Shown here: positions 35,382 to 45,343 of the stretch, piece after piece
How the letters are laid out: every line of letters begins with the position of its first letter
Position numbering within the stretch: the stretch's first letter is position 1
Source of the DNA: Gemmatimonadaceae bacterium
GTDB taxonomy: Bacteria > Gemmatimonadota > Gemmatimonadetes > Gemmatimonadales > Gemmatimonadaceae
Assembly (NCBI GenBank): GCA_030835125.1
Contig: JAUQWM010000032.1
Span: 1-64,000, forward strand
Length of the DNA: 64,000 nt
Reading direction: 5' to 3'
Program-made: the position numbers and the translations under genes
The notes under the pieces: generated by a model
The model's input: the letters and a program-made list of their open reading frames with translations, nothing else
The model's database searches: none
What the model was told of the DNA's origin: nothing

Positions 35382-36317
35382 CTACTTCTGGACGAGGATC
35401 AGGAACTTGGACGGTGCCCAGAACTTCTCCGGGTCCGTCACGCTCAGGGTCCCCTTCACCAGCGGGTCACGCGGGTCCATCGAGTCGGTGTACTCGAGGT
35501 TCTGGCGCGACACCAGCCGGTACTCCTTGTCCGCCTTCGGCAGGGTGATGGTCAGGTCCTTCGACTTGGACATCACCTGGAAGTCCTCGACCTCATAGGC
35601 GCGGGCCGGCACGATCGTCTTGCCCCGACCGAACGCGAGCAGCGTCCCACCCTCGCGCCGGATGATGCCCTTCTCGGTCAGCTCCTTCTCCGTGCCGATG
35701 GCGATGAACACGGAGTCCTCGTGCGCCTCCATGGCGGTGTTCTTCGCGACCAGGGCAACGTTCTCACGGCCCATGCTGTCGACCTGCGCGCCCAGTGTCG
35801 CGATTTCCCGCGTCTGGTTCTCCACCGTCAGCCGCAGGCCGGCGATCGACTGCTCGTACTCGGCCAGCTGCGTCGCCTGGGTGGCGTTCAGCATGGTACG
35901 CGCCACGCTGTCCGACCGCATGCGACGGATGCGGCTCTCGCTGGCCGTCAGGCGCTGCAGCACCACGTTGACCTTCTTCTGGACACGGGCCAGCTGGTCC
36001 GACGCGTTCTCGATCGCGGACTCCGGTGCCGGGCCGTCCTCCTTGACCTCGATCCGCGCCTTGGCCAGGTCGCGATCGATCTCGGAGATGAGCCGCGCGC
36101 TGGTGGCGGCATCGCCGATGAGCTGGCTCTGGTAGCTCAACTGGCGCTCCTTCACCGCCAGCAGACTGTCCTTCAGGATGATGAGCGAGTCCTTCGCGCG
36201 CCCGGAACGGGCGACGGCGAGGCCGGTGTCCGCGCCGGCATAGCGCTCGGGGACGGCATCGTTGCATGCCGCGGCGACGACGATCGTGGCGGCGGCGAGG
36301 AAGCGGTATCGGTTCAT
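35382..36317 (-). CDS. Lipoprotein with long coiled coil, unknown family
   Basis: 311 residues. The N-terminus has lipobox VAAAC (cysteine 18). Residues about 40-220 are alpha-helical with heptad spacing of hydrophobic residues: a long coiled coil. The last 90 residues are globular: FIAIGTEKELTEKGII, then LAFGRGKTIVPARAYEVEDFQVM, and end in EKFWAPSKFLILVQK. Proteins with this layout occur in several phyla, but I cannot name the family. Likely anchored in a membrane facing the periplasm. Confidence 0.75.
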   Translation of the reverse strand: MNRYRFLAAATIVVAAACNDAVPERYAGADTGLAVARSGRAKDSLIILKDSLLAVKERQLSYQSQLIGDAATSARLISEIDRDLAKARIEVKEDGPAPESAIENASDQLARVQKKVNVVLQRLTASESRIRRMRSDSVARTMLNATQATQLAEYEQSIAGLRLTVENQTREIATLGAQVDSMGRENVALVAKNTAMEAHEDSVFIAIGTEKELTEKGIIRREGGTLLAFGRGKTIVPARAYEVEDFQVMSKSKDLTITLPKADKEYRLVSRQNLEYTDSMDPRDPLVKGTLSVTDPEKFWAPSKFLILVQK

Positions 36318-36547
36318 GACGGATCCCTCCGTTCTGCCCCCGCGGTTACCGCGCCGGCGGTCCGGCGAACTGCCGACCGATGTTCGGGCGCGGGCTCTTC
36401 CGCGATGAGGCGGAACCTGCTACACGCGTATTCCGCAGGCGATCCGGGCAGGGTGGGCACGCATCGCGCCGCACGATTTTCCCGTGATGCGCGGCACACT
36501 GCGCCGTCCCCCTGCCTGACGAGTGCTTCGCGGGCGCCGGCGCGCCC

Positions 36548-37105
36548 TCAGAACGAGAGGCCGACGCCGGGGAGGATGAGCTGGCGCGCGCCAGCCAGCG
36601 GCGATGCCAGTTGCAGCACCCGGATGCCGACGGTGGGTGCAAACCGGTTGCTGGTGCGCGGGACCAGGTCGATGCCGAAGAGCAGCGCCCCGGTGGACCG
36701 GCGGCCGAATCCCTCACCGCCCGAGGCGTTCACCACGCCGCCGCCGGCCGAGAGCCGCAGTGGACTGTCGCCGGCGAAAACATAGCCGGAGACCAGGCCA
36801 CCGCTGAGGAGGTTGGGCGTCGACGTGGAAATGCACGAAAACCCGGCCACGCAGTCAGCCATGGCGGAAGCGCCACCCATGGGCGCGAGGACGAATCCCG
36901 CGAGTTCAGCGCCCGTGTAGCGGGAGAAGTCGCGGCTCACGCTCAGCCGCGCCACCGCGGCCGGGAACCCGCCACCATACCCGGCGAAATCGACGAACCC
37001 CGGGCTTACCGTCAACGTGACGCGTGTCCCGGTATCCTGCGCAGCCACCGGCACCGCGGCGAGCAGCGACAAGCCGGCAAGGCAACGGGCGAGGGATCGC
37101 GTCAT
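36548..37105 (-). CDS. Small predicted outer-membrane beta-barrel protein
   Basis: 185 residues, signal peptide about 1-22 (AVPVAAQD). The mature part is rich in G, S and alternating hydrophobic residues, contains DCVAGFSC, and ends in F (GVGLSF), as do many eight-stranded outer-membrane proteins. No family was recognised. It is divergent from the second PadR gene. Confidence 0.65.
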   Translation of the reverse strand: MTRSLARCLAGLSLLAAVPVAAQDTGTRVTLTVSPGFVDFAGYGGGFPAAVARLSVSRDFSRYTGAELAGFVLAPMGGASAMADCVAGFSCISTSTPNLLSGGLVSGYVFAGDSPLRLSAGGGVVNASGGEGFGRRSTGALLFGIDLVPRTSNRFAPTVGIRVLQLASPLAGARQLILPGVGLSF

Positions 37106-37206
37106 GGTCGCTCCTTGGGTGGTGGACTGACAATTGTCCCGGACACCCGGCGGCGCAACCCACCTGACGCGAGGGACCCGTACCCCGATGCAACGGTCGG
37201 TCCCGA

Positions 37207-37235
37207 TTGCGTGTCTGACATAGACAATCTATGCT
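37207..37235 (+). promoter_or_regulatory. Promoter of the second PadR/permease operon
   Basis: TTGCGT (37207-37212) and TATGCT (37230-37235) are separated by 17 bases, 19 bases before the start codon at 37254. Confidence 0.6.
37219..37233. promoter_or_regulatory. PadR operator candidate in the second operon
   Basis: CATAGA-CAA-TCTATG is a perfect 6-bp inverted repeat with a 3-base centre, placed between the boxes and overlapping the -10 box of the promoter. Confidence 0.6.
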
Positions 37236-37253
37236 ACTCGCAATCCACAACCC

Positions 37254-37598
37254 ATGCGCGAAGACATTCCCCAAGGCACGCTCGACCTGCTGATCCTCCG
37301 GACCCTCGCAGGGGCATCGGACCGACCGCTGCACGGGTTCGAGATCGCCAACGCGATCGAGAGCGTGTCGGGCCGCGTGTTCGTCGTCGAGGAAGGCTCC
37401 CTGTACCCGGCCCTCCAGCGCATGCTCGTGCAGGGATGGATCGCCGGCGAGTGGGGGCGAACGGCCGACAACCGCCGCGCGCGCTACTACCACCTCACCG
37501 CCGCCGGACGACGCCAGCTCGAGCGCGCCCTGAAGTCCTACGACCGCGTGCGGCAGGCCATCGCCGCGATCCTGAACCCCTCCCCCCGGGGGACCTGA
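37254..37598 (+). CDS. PadR-family transcriptional regulator, second copy
   Basis: 114 residues. Winged-helix pattern as in the first copy: IPQGTLDLLILRTLA, HGFEIANAIE, EEGSLYPALQRMLVQGWIAGEWG and RARYYHLTAAGRRQLE. Its first helix matches better the classic PadR QGTLDLLIL sequence than the first copy does. It stops two bases before the permease start, so the two form an operon. Autorepression through the adjacent palindrome is inferred. Confidence 0.9.
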   Translation: MREDIPQGTLDLLILRTLAGASDRPLHGFEIANAIESVSGRVFVVEEGSLYPALQRMLVQGWIAGEWGRTADNRRARYYHLTAAGRRQLERALKSYDRVRQAIAAILNPSPRGT

Positions 37599-37600
37599 CC

Positions 37601-40255
37601 ATGACGGGCACGTTCTGGCGCCGCCTGGCGTTGCTCTGGTCGCGCAACCGGGCGACCGCGGACCTCGAGGAGGAGATGCGGCTGCACCGCGCGCTTCGCG
37701 CCGAGGCGATGCAACGCCACGGACACCCCGATCCCGATGCCGGGGCCGCTCGACGCTTTGGCAGTTCGCTGCGGCTCACCGAGGAAAGCCGGGAGGCGTG
37801 GGGATTCGGGTCGGCCGATGCCGCCTGGCAGGACATTCGTTATGCAGCCCGTCGCCTGCGCCAGCGCCCCGGGTTCACTGCCTCCATCGTCGGCATCCTG
37901 GCGCTCGGTATCGGCGCCACGACCGCCATGTTCAGCGCCGTCGACGCCGCCATGCTGCGTCCGCTCCCGTTCACGCGGCCCGAACAGCTCGTCGTGCTCA
38001 ACCGGCTCGGCATCCCGTTCGTCCGCGCCGGGGGACCGCCCCGGGCCCCGTCGTTCGACATCACCTCGGCAATGGCGATGCGCGACGTCTTCAGTGGCGT
38101 CGCGGCCTACGCGTCAGGCGGCATCAACCTGGCCGACGCCGAGCATCCGCGCCGCCTGAAGGCGGGCGTGGTCACGGGCAACTTCTTCGCGACGATCGGC
38201 GTCCAGGCGGCGAGGGGACGCACGATCGCGCCGGCCGATGGGGAGGCGACCGCCTCGCGGGTCGTCCTCCTGTCCTGGGAACTGTGGCAGTCCGCGCTCG
38301 GTGGACGGGACGTGATCGGCACGACCATCCCGCTCAATGAGGCACGGTACGAAGTGATCGGCATCATGCCACGGGGCTTCTCGTTCCCCAGCGCCAGCGA
38401 CGTGTGGATCCCGATGAGCGTGCCGTCGACGCCGGCGACGTTCGAGCCGTTCCGGGGCTACCTGCCGTCTACGGTGATCGCGCGGATCACGGCCCCGCTG
38501 GAGGTGGCGGAGGCGCGGATGCGGGATGCGTGGCAGCGTGCCGTGTCGAATCTGCCCCGGAGCCCCGGGCAGAAACTGGGGATCGATGAGACCCTCGAAC
38601 GGGTGCTGTCCGACGGCGCGACCCAGCCACTCCGGTCTACGCTGGTCGCCGACCGCAAGACGGCCCTCCTGGTGCTCCTGGCGACGACCGGCGTCCTGCT
38701 GCTCATCGCGTGCGCCAACGTGACCAACCTGCTGCTGTCGTATGGCGCATCGCGGGCGCGGGAACTGGCGGTCCGCACGGTGCTCGGCGCCACGCGCGGG
38801 CGCGTGCTGCGCCAGCTCCTCGCGGAAAGCGTGTTGCTCTCGGTGGGAGGCGCGGCCGTCGGCGTCTCGATCGCCCCGCTGGTGCTCGGGGCGCTGCGCA
38901 CGGTGATGCCGGCCCGGCTCGCCGGCCTGGCCCCGGTTCAGCTGGACTTGCGGGTGCTGGCCTTCGCGAGCCTCCTGGCCGTCGTCACGGGAATCCTCTT
39001 CGGGTTGTGGCCGGCGTTCGGGGCCACGAGGGGATCGAGTGTCGCGGCCATCAAGTCCGGCGGAGGCCACGGGGCGAGCGCGTCAGGCACCCGTCGTTCC
39101 CAACGTGTGCTGGTGGGCGCGGAGATCGCGCTCGCGGGGGTCCTGCTGGTGGGCGCGGGCCTCATGCTCCGTTCCTTCGAGCGCCTCGTTGCCATCGACA
39201 CCGGCATGCAGTCGGCATCGGTCGCGACACTGGAGATGAGCTTCCAGCGGGCGGTGCGCCAGGAGACCCGCATCCAGCGCCTCGCGGCGATCCTCGATGA
39301 GCTGCGCCGGCAACCCGGCATCGTGGCGGCCGGCGCGGTCAACGACCTGCCGCTTCGCGGAGGAGGGGGAATCGGCATTTCGGTGACCGTGTCCGGGGCG
39401 CCGAAGTCGTCGGAGAACACCTACCCCCGATACCTGGTGGCCACGGCGGGTTACTTCGACGCCATGGGGATCGCGTTGCGCCAGGGCCGTGACTTCTCGT
39501 CAGGCGACGGCACGGGCAGCGTCGCGGTCATCAGCCAGTCGATGGCCAGGACGTACTGGCCGGAAACGGATCCGGTCGGCCGGACGTTCCTGTTTGGCGG
39601 GGATGGCCCGCCGTTCACGGTGATCGGGGTAGTGGACGACGTGCGCGAAGCGGGCATGGAATCGGAGCCCGGTCCCCAGATGTACCTGCCGGCGCGCACG
39701 AACCTCGATGCCAACCTCGCGATCGTCGCCCGCGGCGACGGGACCATGGCGAAGGCCACGCTGCTGGCCGCCCTCACGCGGGCCGTCCGCAACGTCGATC
39801 CGGCGCAGGCCGTGTACAACGTGCGGATGATGGACGACGTCATCGGGGCCTCGCTGGCAGCGCGGCGCGCCAACACCACCCTCATCGCGCTTTTCGGCCT
39901 GCTGGCTGTCGTGATCGCGGTGCTCGGTGTCTATGCCGTCGCAGCGAACGCGGTGGCACAGCGATCCCGGGAGTTCGGGATCCGCGCCGCGCTGGGGGCA
40001 ACCCGGCGTGACCTGTTGCGGCACGTCGGGGGTGAGATGGTGCTGGTGGTCGCGGCGGGCGTGGCGGCCGGGGCGGCGATCGCCTGGGGTGCCTCACGAG
40101 TGATGACCGGGATGGTGTACGGGATTTCCGTCCGCGATCCCGGCGTGTTCGCCACGGTGCCGCTGGTCCTCGCGCTGGCCGCCATGGCGGCAACGCTCGT
40201 GCCCGCGCGCCGCGCCATGCGGGTCGAGCCCGTGGAGGTCATGCGGGAGGAATAG
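37601..40255 (+). CDS. ADOP-family ABC permease (MacB/FtsX-like), second copy
   Basis: 884 residues, same plan as the first copy: short N-terminal domain (MTGTFWRRLALLWSRNRATA..), helix, MacB periplasmic domain (VVLLSWELWQSALGG), FtsX helices (NVTNLLLSYGASRARELAVR), and a second MacB/FtsX half. No ATPase is adjacent. The two copies are clearly diverged. Substrate unknown. Confidence 0.9.
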   Translation: MTGTFWRRLALLWSRNRATADLEEEMRLHRALRAEAMQRHGHPDPDAGAARRFGSSLRLTEESREAWGFGSADAAWQDIRYAARRLRQRPGFTASIVGILALGIGATTAMFSAVDAAMLRPLPFTRPEQLVVLNRLGIPFVRAGGPPRAPSFDITSAMAMRDVFSGVAAYASGGINLADAEHPRRLKAGVVTGNFFATIGVQAARGRTIAPADGEATASRVVLLSWELWQSALGGRDVIGTTIPLNEARYEVIGIMPRGFSFPSASDVWIPMSVPSTPATFEPFRGYLPSTVIARITAPLEVAEARMRDAWQRAVSNLPRSPGQKLGIDETLERVLSDGATQPLRSTLVADRKTALLVLLATTGVLLLIACANVTNLLLSYGASRARELAVRTVLGATRGRVLRQLLAESVLLSVGGAAVGVSIAPLVLGALRTVMPARLAGLAPVQLDLRVLAFASLLAVVTGILFGLWPAFGATRGSSVAAIKSGGGHGASASGTRRSQRVLVGAEIALAGVLLVGAGLMLRSFERLVAIDTGMQSASVATLEMSFQRAVRQETRIQRLAAILDELRRQPGIVAAGAVNDLPLRGGGGIGISVTVSGAPKSSENTYPRYLVATAGYFDAMGIALRQGRDFSSGDGTGSVAVISQSMARTYWPETDPVGRTFLFGGDGPPFTVIGVVDDVREAGMESEPGPQMYLPARTNLDANLAIVARGDGTMAKATLLAALTRAVRNVDPAQAVYNVRMMDDVIGASLAARRANTTLIALFGLLAVVIAVLGVYAVAANAVAQRSREFGIRAALGATRRDLLRHVGGEMVLVVAAGVAAGAAIAWGASRVMTGMVYGISVRDPGVFATVPLVLALAAMAATLVPARRAMRVEPVEVMREE

Positions 40256-40318
40256 GGCACTGGCGGACGGGCCGGCCGCCGGGGCATCCTTCGCCACCAC
40301 CAGCGAGATGGCCGGTCC

Positions 40319-41212
40319 TTGTCCCTCCTCGTCAGGCTCCTTGTCGTCGCCACCTGCCTCGTGCTCGCTCCGCGCGAGGCCAGGGCGTGGAGTCGTGACG
40401 GCCATCGCATCGTCTGCCGGATCGCGTGGCAGTTGCTCGACCCGGCGCACCGCAGCGAGATCGAGCGCCTGACGAGTACCTACCGGGCGCCGAACGGCCA
40501 GCCGGTCGGGTCGTTCCCCGATGCGTGCAGCTTTGCCGACGAGGTGCGCAGCCGGGCGCGCGGCGACGACGCCGGCTGGAGGCGGCTGGCCTCGCTCGAA
40601 TCCTGGCATTACGCCAACGTCCCCAGGACCACCACGCGCCTCGAGGCACCCGCCTGCGCGGGTCCGTGCGTCATCACCGCCGTGCACGCGCATGCCGACT
40701 CGCTGCGCAAGGCGCGCGGGGACGCGTCGAGGGCAGAGGCGCTGTTCTTCCTCGCGCACTGGGTCGGGGACCTGCACCAGCCCCTGCACGTGGCATATGC
40801 CGACGACCGTGGCGGCAACAGCGTGCGGCCCATCGAGGGCGGCTACTACGATGTGCCCAACCTCCACGCCCTGTGGGATTCCGGCCTGCTGACGAAGGTC
40901 CTGGGTGGCGACTCGTGGGAAGCCCTCGCCGACCGACTCGCCCGCGACGCCACCCCGGCCATGCAGGCCACATGGATGCTGGGCACGGCGACGGACTGGG
41001 CACAGGAATCGTACAACCTCATCACGTCGCCAGCCGCGCAGTACTGCGACTGGCGATCGTCAGGCAGCGGATCCGAGTGCCTGGCACGCGAGGGCGGGCG
41101 TACGCTCGGTGCGCCCTACCAGGCGGCGTTCGCGGACGCGGCCGTGACCCGGCTCCAGCAGGCAGGGGTGCGACTCGCCGGGCTGCTCCGGCACAACCTG
41201 CGCCTCCCATGA
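40319..41212 (+). CDS. Secreted S1/P1-type zinc nuclease
   Basis: 297 residues. It starts with TTG; a signal peptide ends before W24. Mature residues match the S1/P1 trinuclear zinc site: W24, H29 (GHR), D74 (SFADEVR), H97 (WHYANVP), H147 and D151 (AHWVGDLHQPLHVAYADD), H157 and the HALWDSG sequence. All expected ligands seem present, so it should cleave single-stranded nucleic acid outside the cell. The C-terminal 50 residues lack family matches. Confidence 0.89.
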   Translation: MSLLVRLLVVATCLVLAPREARAWSRDGHRIVCRIAWQLLDPAHRSEIERLTSTYRAPNGQPVGSFPDACSFADEVRSRARGDDAGWRRLASLESWHYANVPRTTTRLEAPACAGPCVITAVHAHADSLRKARGDASRAEALFFLAHWVGDLHQPLHVAYADDRGGNSVRPIEGGYYDVPNLHALWDSGLLTKVLGGDSWEALADRLARDATPAMQATWMLGTATDWAQESYNLITSPAAQYCDWRSSGSGSECLAREGGRTLGAPYQAAFADAAVTRLQQAGVRLAGLLRHNLRLP

Positions 41213-41261
41213 TGCGCCGGGAGGGACGGCGGGCCTGGACCTCAACGCGGCACGGGTGCCG

Positions 41262-41861
41262 ATGCGACTGACCGACGAGGAGTTGCGAGATGTCCTGGCG
41301 CGCGCGGAGGAGATCCAGCGCTCCTCACGCACGCCCGCGTCGATGCGATCGGAGTTCGAGGCGGTCCTGAGCGCCGGTGAGGCGGTAGGCCTTGACCGAC
41401 CGGCCGTCGAACGCGCGCTGCGCGAGCGCATTGACGTGATGGCGTCGCCGCCGGCCCCGGGCGAACTCGTCTTCGCGCGGTCGGCAGATGGCAGGGCGTA
41501 TGTCGCCGAGGTCAAGTCCGTGGACGACCACGCCGTGCGCGTGCGGTTCCTGCGCGGCAGCGAAGGCACCGTGACCCACGAGCAGGTCCAGTCCTGCGAA
41601 TTCCTCCCCGGGGAACGGCTGACCGTCGAATGGCCCTGGTGGGGACCCTGGACCTGCACGGTGGTCTCCTACATCGCCGAGCGCGGGCTGGTCGAGCTCA
41701 CCGATGGGTGGGGCGAGACCAAGTGGTTCCCGATCGCCGAGGTCTGGCGCAATCCCCGGAAGGCAACAGGACGCGGGCGGATCTCGGCCACGCTGCTGGG
41801 CATCGGGGCAGCGGCCGGGGCAGCGATCGGGTCGGTGGTGACGTTCCTGCTGATGCGGTGA
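41262..41861 (+). CDS. Tail-anchored protein of unknown function
   Basis: 199 residues from ATG 41262 (a GTG at 41256 gives 201). The first 60 residues are helical and charged (RLTDEELRDVLARAEEIQ), the middle is beta-rich with a GERLTVEWPWWGPW stretch, and a single helix at the C-terminus (ATLLGIGAAAGAAIGSVVTFLL) likely anchors it in the membrane. Not recognised. Confidence 0.7.
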   Translation: MRLTDEELRDVLARAEEIQRSSRTPASMRSEFEAVLSAGEAVGLDRPAVERALRERIDVMASPPAPGELVFARSADGRAYVAEVKSVDDHAVRVRFLRGSEGTVTHEQVQSCEFLPGERLTVEWPWWGPWTCTVVSYIAERGLVELTDGWGETKWFPIAEVWRNPRKATGRGRISATLLGIGAAAGAAIGSVVTFLLMR

Positions 41862-41894
41862 GCGGTCGCCGGTGGCAGGGTCGGCCTTCTGGGC

Positions 41895-43247
41895 TCATTC
41901 CAGCCGTCGCAACTCCCCACCGATGATCACGTGGACCCGCCAACCGAGGAGGGCCGCCACCGCCGCCAGGCCCGCCACCAGGCCCCACCAGATTCCCGGG
42001 GCGCCCCAGCCACGCGAGAAGGCCAGCCAGGCGCCTAACGGGATGCCGACGAGGGCATAGCCGGCCAGGTTCGACCACATCGGGACTCGCGTGTCTCCCG
42101 CGCCCCGGAGGATGCCACCCGACACCCCCTGGATCCCGTCAAACACCTGGAACACCCCGGCAATGGGGATGAGGACGGTCGCGGCGGCGACGATCCCCGG
42201 GTCCGGCGTGAACGCCCGGGCCAGCCACGGGGCCCCGAGGATGAGCCCGACCGCCGAGACCGACATGAATCCCACCCCGCAGGCCAGCGCGGCACCGGCC
42301 TCGCGCCGGGCTGCTTCCGGGTCGCCGCGCCCGACCGCGTGGCCGACCAGCACCGCGGCGGCGCCCGCAACGCCTAACGGGACCATGTACGTCAGCGCGG
42401 CCAGCATCAGCGCGATCTGGTGGCCGGCCAGCGGGAGCGTCCCCAGGAGGCCCACCAGCAGCAGCGCCACACTGAAGGCGGTGAACTCGATCCACAGCTG
42501 CAGGCCGATGGGAAACCCCAGGCGCAGCATCCGCCACAACGGCCCCGGCGCGAGGTCCTCGCGGCTCCAGCGACGCAGGAACGGGACGATGGCCTGGCGG
42601 CTTCCCCAGAGCAGGACCAGGAGCATGACCCACCGGCAGATGGTGGTCGCCCACCCGGACCCCACGGCGCCAAGCGCCGGGAACCCGAGCTTCCCGAAGA
42701 CGAGGGCCCAGTCCAGCACGACGTTCGCGAGGTTCGCGACGACCACGGCGGTCACCACCGGCCTGACGAGCGTGAAGGCCTGGACCGTCTGGCGCAGCGC
42801 AATGAAGGCGAGGTACGGGAGCACACCGGGAATGCAGGCGCGCGCATACCGCGCCGCGAGTGGCACGACATCCGCCGGCTGCCGCAGGGGCCCGAGCAAT
42901 GCCTCACCGGGGATGAGCAGGAGCGATACGGGAATGGTCAGCAGTGCGCAGAGGAGGAGGCCCCGCTGCAGGGCACGTTCGATCGCGGCGCGGTCCTTTG
43001 CGCCGACGGCCTGGGCCACGAGCGGATCGAGGGCCATGAGCGTTCCCTGGCCGATCGTGACGAAGCTGTTGAAGTAGACGTTCCCCAGCGCCACCGCCGC
43101 GAGTCCCTGCGCGGAATGCCGGGCGACGATCGCGGCGTCCACCACCCCCATCAGCATGAGCCCGACCTGCACCACCACGATCGGCGCGGACAGGCGCGCG
43201 ACATCGCGGACCTCGGACCTCGTGGGAATGCGAAGGGCGCGCCCCAT
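41895..43247 (-). CDS. MATE-family multidrug/cation antiporter
   Basis: 450 residues with twelve hydrophobic helices in two halves. MATE patterns include LSAPIVVVQVGLMLMGVVDAA in the first helix and the pseudo-symmetrical GFPIGLQL in the seventh. It exports drugs or metabolites in exchange for sodium or protons. It ends a long minus-strand gene run, 42 bases after guaA. Two tandem GGACCTC heptamers occur in its N-terminal codons, and TTA codons occur in GCCTAACG at 42033 and 42372. Confidence 0.9.
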   Translation of the reverse strand: MGRALRIPTRSEVRDVARLSAPIVVVQVGLMLMGVVDAAIVARHSAQGLAAVALGNVYFNSFVTIGQGTLMALDPLVAQAVGAKDRAAIERALQRGLLLCALLTIPVSLLLIPGEALLGPLRQPADVVPLAARYARACIPGVLPYLAFIALRQTVQAFTLVRPVVTAVVVANLANVVLDWALVFGKLGFPALGAVGSGWATTICRWVMLLVLLWGSRQAIVPFLRRWSREDLAPGPLWRMLRLGFPIGLQLWIEFTAFSVALLLVGLLGTLPLAGHQIALMLAALTYMVPLGVAGAAAVLVGHAVGRGDPEAARREAGAALACGVGFMSVSAVGLILGAPWLARAFTPDPGIVAAATVLIPIAGVFQVFDGIQGVSGGILRGAGDTRVPMWSNLAGYALVGIPLGAWLAFSRGWGAPGIWWGLVAGLAAVAALLGWRVHVIIGGELRRLE

Positions 43248-43289
43248 CAGGCGGCGCTCAACGCGGCAAGGCGGGTCGCGGTCCGGCGG

Positions 43290-44849
43290 CTACTCCCACT
43301 CGATCGTCGCCGGGGGCTTCGACGACACATCGTAGACGACCCGGTTCACGCCCTTCACCTCGTTGATGATGCGCGACGAGATCCGCGCCATCGTCTCGGT
43401 CGGGAACGGGAACCAGTCCGCCGTCATCCCGTCTGTGCTCGTGACGGCTCGCAACGCGACCACGTTCTCGTAGGTCCGGTAGTCGCCCATGACGCCCACC
43501 GACCGGACCGGAAGCAGCACCGCGAACGCCTGCCAGATGTCGTCGTACAATCCCGCGGCCCGGATCTCCTCGAGGTAGATCGCGTCCGCCTGGCGCAGGA
43601 CGTCCAGCTTCTCGACGGTGAGGTCCGAGAGCACCCGGATCCCCAGCCCCGGTCCCGGGAACGGGTGCCGGCCCACCATCTCCTCCGGCAGGCCCAGCTC
43701 CCGGCCGACGTTGCGCACCTCGTCCTTGAAGAGCTCGCGCAGGGGCTCGATGAGCGCGAACGGCATGTCGGGACGGAGTCCGCCAACGTTATGGTGCGTC
43801 TTGATCGTCACCGACGGCCCGCCGCGCGGCGACACACTCTCGATGACGTCGGGATACAGCGTGCCCTGCACCAGGAACCGCACGTCGGCGCCCACGTCCT
43901 TCGCCGCCGCCTCGAAGACGTCGATGAAGGTGTGCCCGATGATCCGCCGCTTCTGCTCGGGATCCTCGACGCCGGCGAGCGCCGACAGGAATCGATCCTC
44001 CGCCCGCACGGTCACGAGGTTGATGCCGTGATTGGCGCGAAACATCCGCTCGACCTGGTCGCGCTCGTGGAGGCGCAGCAACCCGTTGTCCACGAAGATG
44101 CAGGTGAGCTGGTCGCCGATCGCGCGATGGACCAGCATGGCCGCCACCGACGAATCCACCCCACCGGACAGGCCGCAGATGACCTTCGAGGATCCCACGA
44201 GGGTCCGGACCTTCTCCACCTCGTCGGCGATGAACGCCCCCGGCGTCCAGGTCGGCTTCGCGCGACAGACGCCGAACAGGAAGTTCGCGATCATGTCCTT
44301 GCCGCGGAGCGAGTGCGCGACTTCGGGGTGGAACTGCACGCCATACACCGGCCGGGTCGCATGGCGGAAAGCGGCGTACTTGCTGCCACCGCTCCGGCCC
44401 ACGGGCACGTAATTGGCGGGCAACTCGGCGACCTGGTCGCCGTGGCTCATCCAGACCTGGGTCTGCTCACCTGCCTCGAACCCGTCAAACAGCCCGGATG
44501 GCTCGACGACATCCAGCATCGCGCGGCCGTACTCGCGCTCCTGCGCCGGCGAGATGCGCCCGCCCTCGAGGTGCACGATGAGGTTCATCCCGTAACAGAC
44601 GCCGAGCACGGGGGCGATGTCGAGGATCTCCCTGGGAGCCATCGGCGCGCCCTCGTCGTAGACCGAGTTCGGTCCGCCGCTGAGGATGATCCCGGTGGGC
44701 CTCCAGGCACGGATCCAGTCCAGTGTCACGTGCGGCGGGTGGATCTCGGAATACACGCGCGCCTCGCGGACGCGGCGGGCAATCAACTGCGTGAACTGGG
44801 AGCCGTAGTCGATGATGAGGATACGGCTGCCACTGGTCGGATCGGTCAT
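43290..44849 (-). CDS. guaA: GMP synthase, glutamine-hydrolysing
   Basis: 519 residues, full length. The amidotransferase domain has nucleophile C85 in GVCYGMN and H/E in QFHPEV. The ATP pyrophosphatase P-loop is GLSGGVDSS, and the protein ends PPATIEWE, as expected for GuaA. It converts XMP to GMP. Its ATG overlaps the stop of the phosphoesterase gene by four bases. Confidence 0.96.
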   Translation of the reverse strand: MTDPTSGSRILIIDYGSQFTQLIARRVREARVYSEIHPPHVTLDWIRAWRPTGIILSGGPNSVYDEGAPMAPREILDIAPVLGVCYGMNLIVHLEGGRISPAQEREYGRAMLDVVEPSGLFDGFEAGEQTQVWMSHGDQVAELPANYVPVGRSGGSKYAAFRHATRPVYGVQFHPEVAHSLRGKDMIANFLFGVCRAKPTWTPGAFIADEVEKVRTLVGSSKVICGLSGGVDSSVAAMLVHRAIGDQLTCIFVDNGLLRLHERDQVERMFRANHGINLVTVRAEDRFLSALAGVEDPEQKRRIIGHTFIDVFEAAAKDVGADVRFLVQGTLYPDVIESVSPRGGPSVTIKTHHNVGGLRPDMPFALIEPLRELFKDEVRNVGRELGLPEEMVGRHPFPGPGLGIRVLSDLTVEKLDVLRQADAIYLEEIRAAGLYDDIWQAFAVLLPVRSVGVMGDYRTYENVVALRAVTSTDGMTADWFPFPTETMARISSRIINEVKGVNRVVYDVSSKPPATIEWE

Positions 44850-45343
44850 GCCGTGGGCAACTGGAGGAACTCCACGCGCCGGGTGTCGAGGTCGAGGACC
44901 GCAGCCGAGGGCGGGCCATACAGCCACCCGCAGGCCTCCCCGGGATTGACGATGAGCGTGTCGCCGCGGGACTTCATTTCCTCGCGGTGGGTGAAGCCGT
45001 GCACGACGATGCTGTGCTGCTCGATGGATCGCGTCGAGACGTCGCCGAGGTCGTGCACCAGCAGGACGAGCTGTCCGCCGACGTCCATGCTGTGCGGCGA
45101 CTCGAACAGCTCGATACCGAGTCCCGAGGCGGCGTAGGCCTTGAGGCCTTCGTGGTCGCCATCGTTGCGCCCGAAGACCCCGGCCATGGTGACGTTATGC
45201 TCCAGCAGCGGACGCAGCGCAAAGGGGGAGCAATAGTCCCCGGCGTGCAACACCATGGCGACGCCGCGCTCCAGCATGAGGCGGACCAGCCCGTCGATGG
45301 CCGGAAGGCGATCGTGCGTGTCGGACAGCAACCCGATCAGCAT
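44846..45343 (-). CDS. YfcE-like metallophosphoesterase
   Basis: 165 residues. Metal motifs are [21 protein letters not shown] and VVHGFTH, matching the MJ0936/YfcE phosphodiesterase family. The start at 45343 has GGAGG eight bases upstream and shares one base with the lysA stop (TGATG). Substrate unknown; family members hydrolyse phosphodiesters with manganese. Confidence 0.88.
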   Translation of the reverse strand: MLIGLLSDTHDRLPAIDGLVRLMLERGVAMVLHAGDYCSPFALRPLLEHNVTMAGVFGRNDGDHEGLKAYAASGLGIELFESPHSMDVGGQLVLLVHDLGDVSTRSIEQHSIVVHGFTHREEMKSRGDTLIVNPGEACGWLYGPPSAAVLDLDTRRVEFLQLPTA

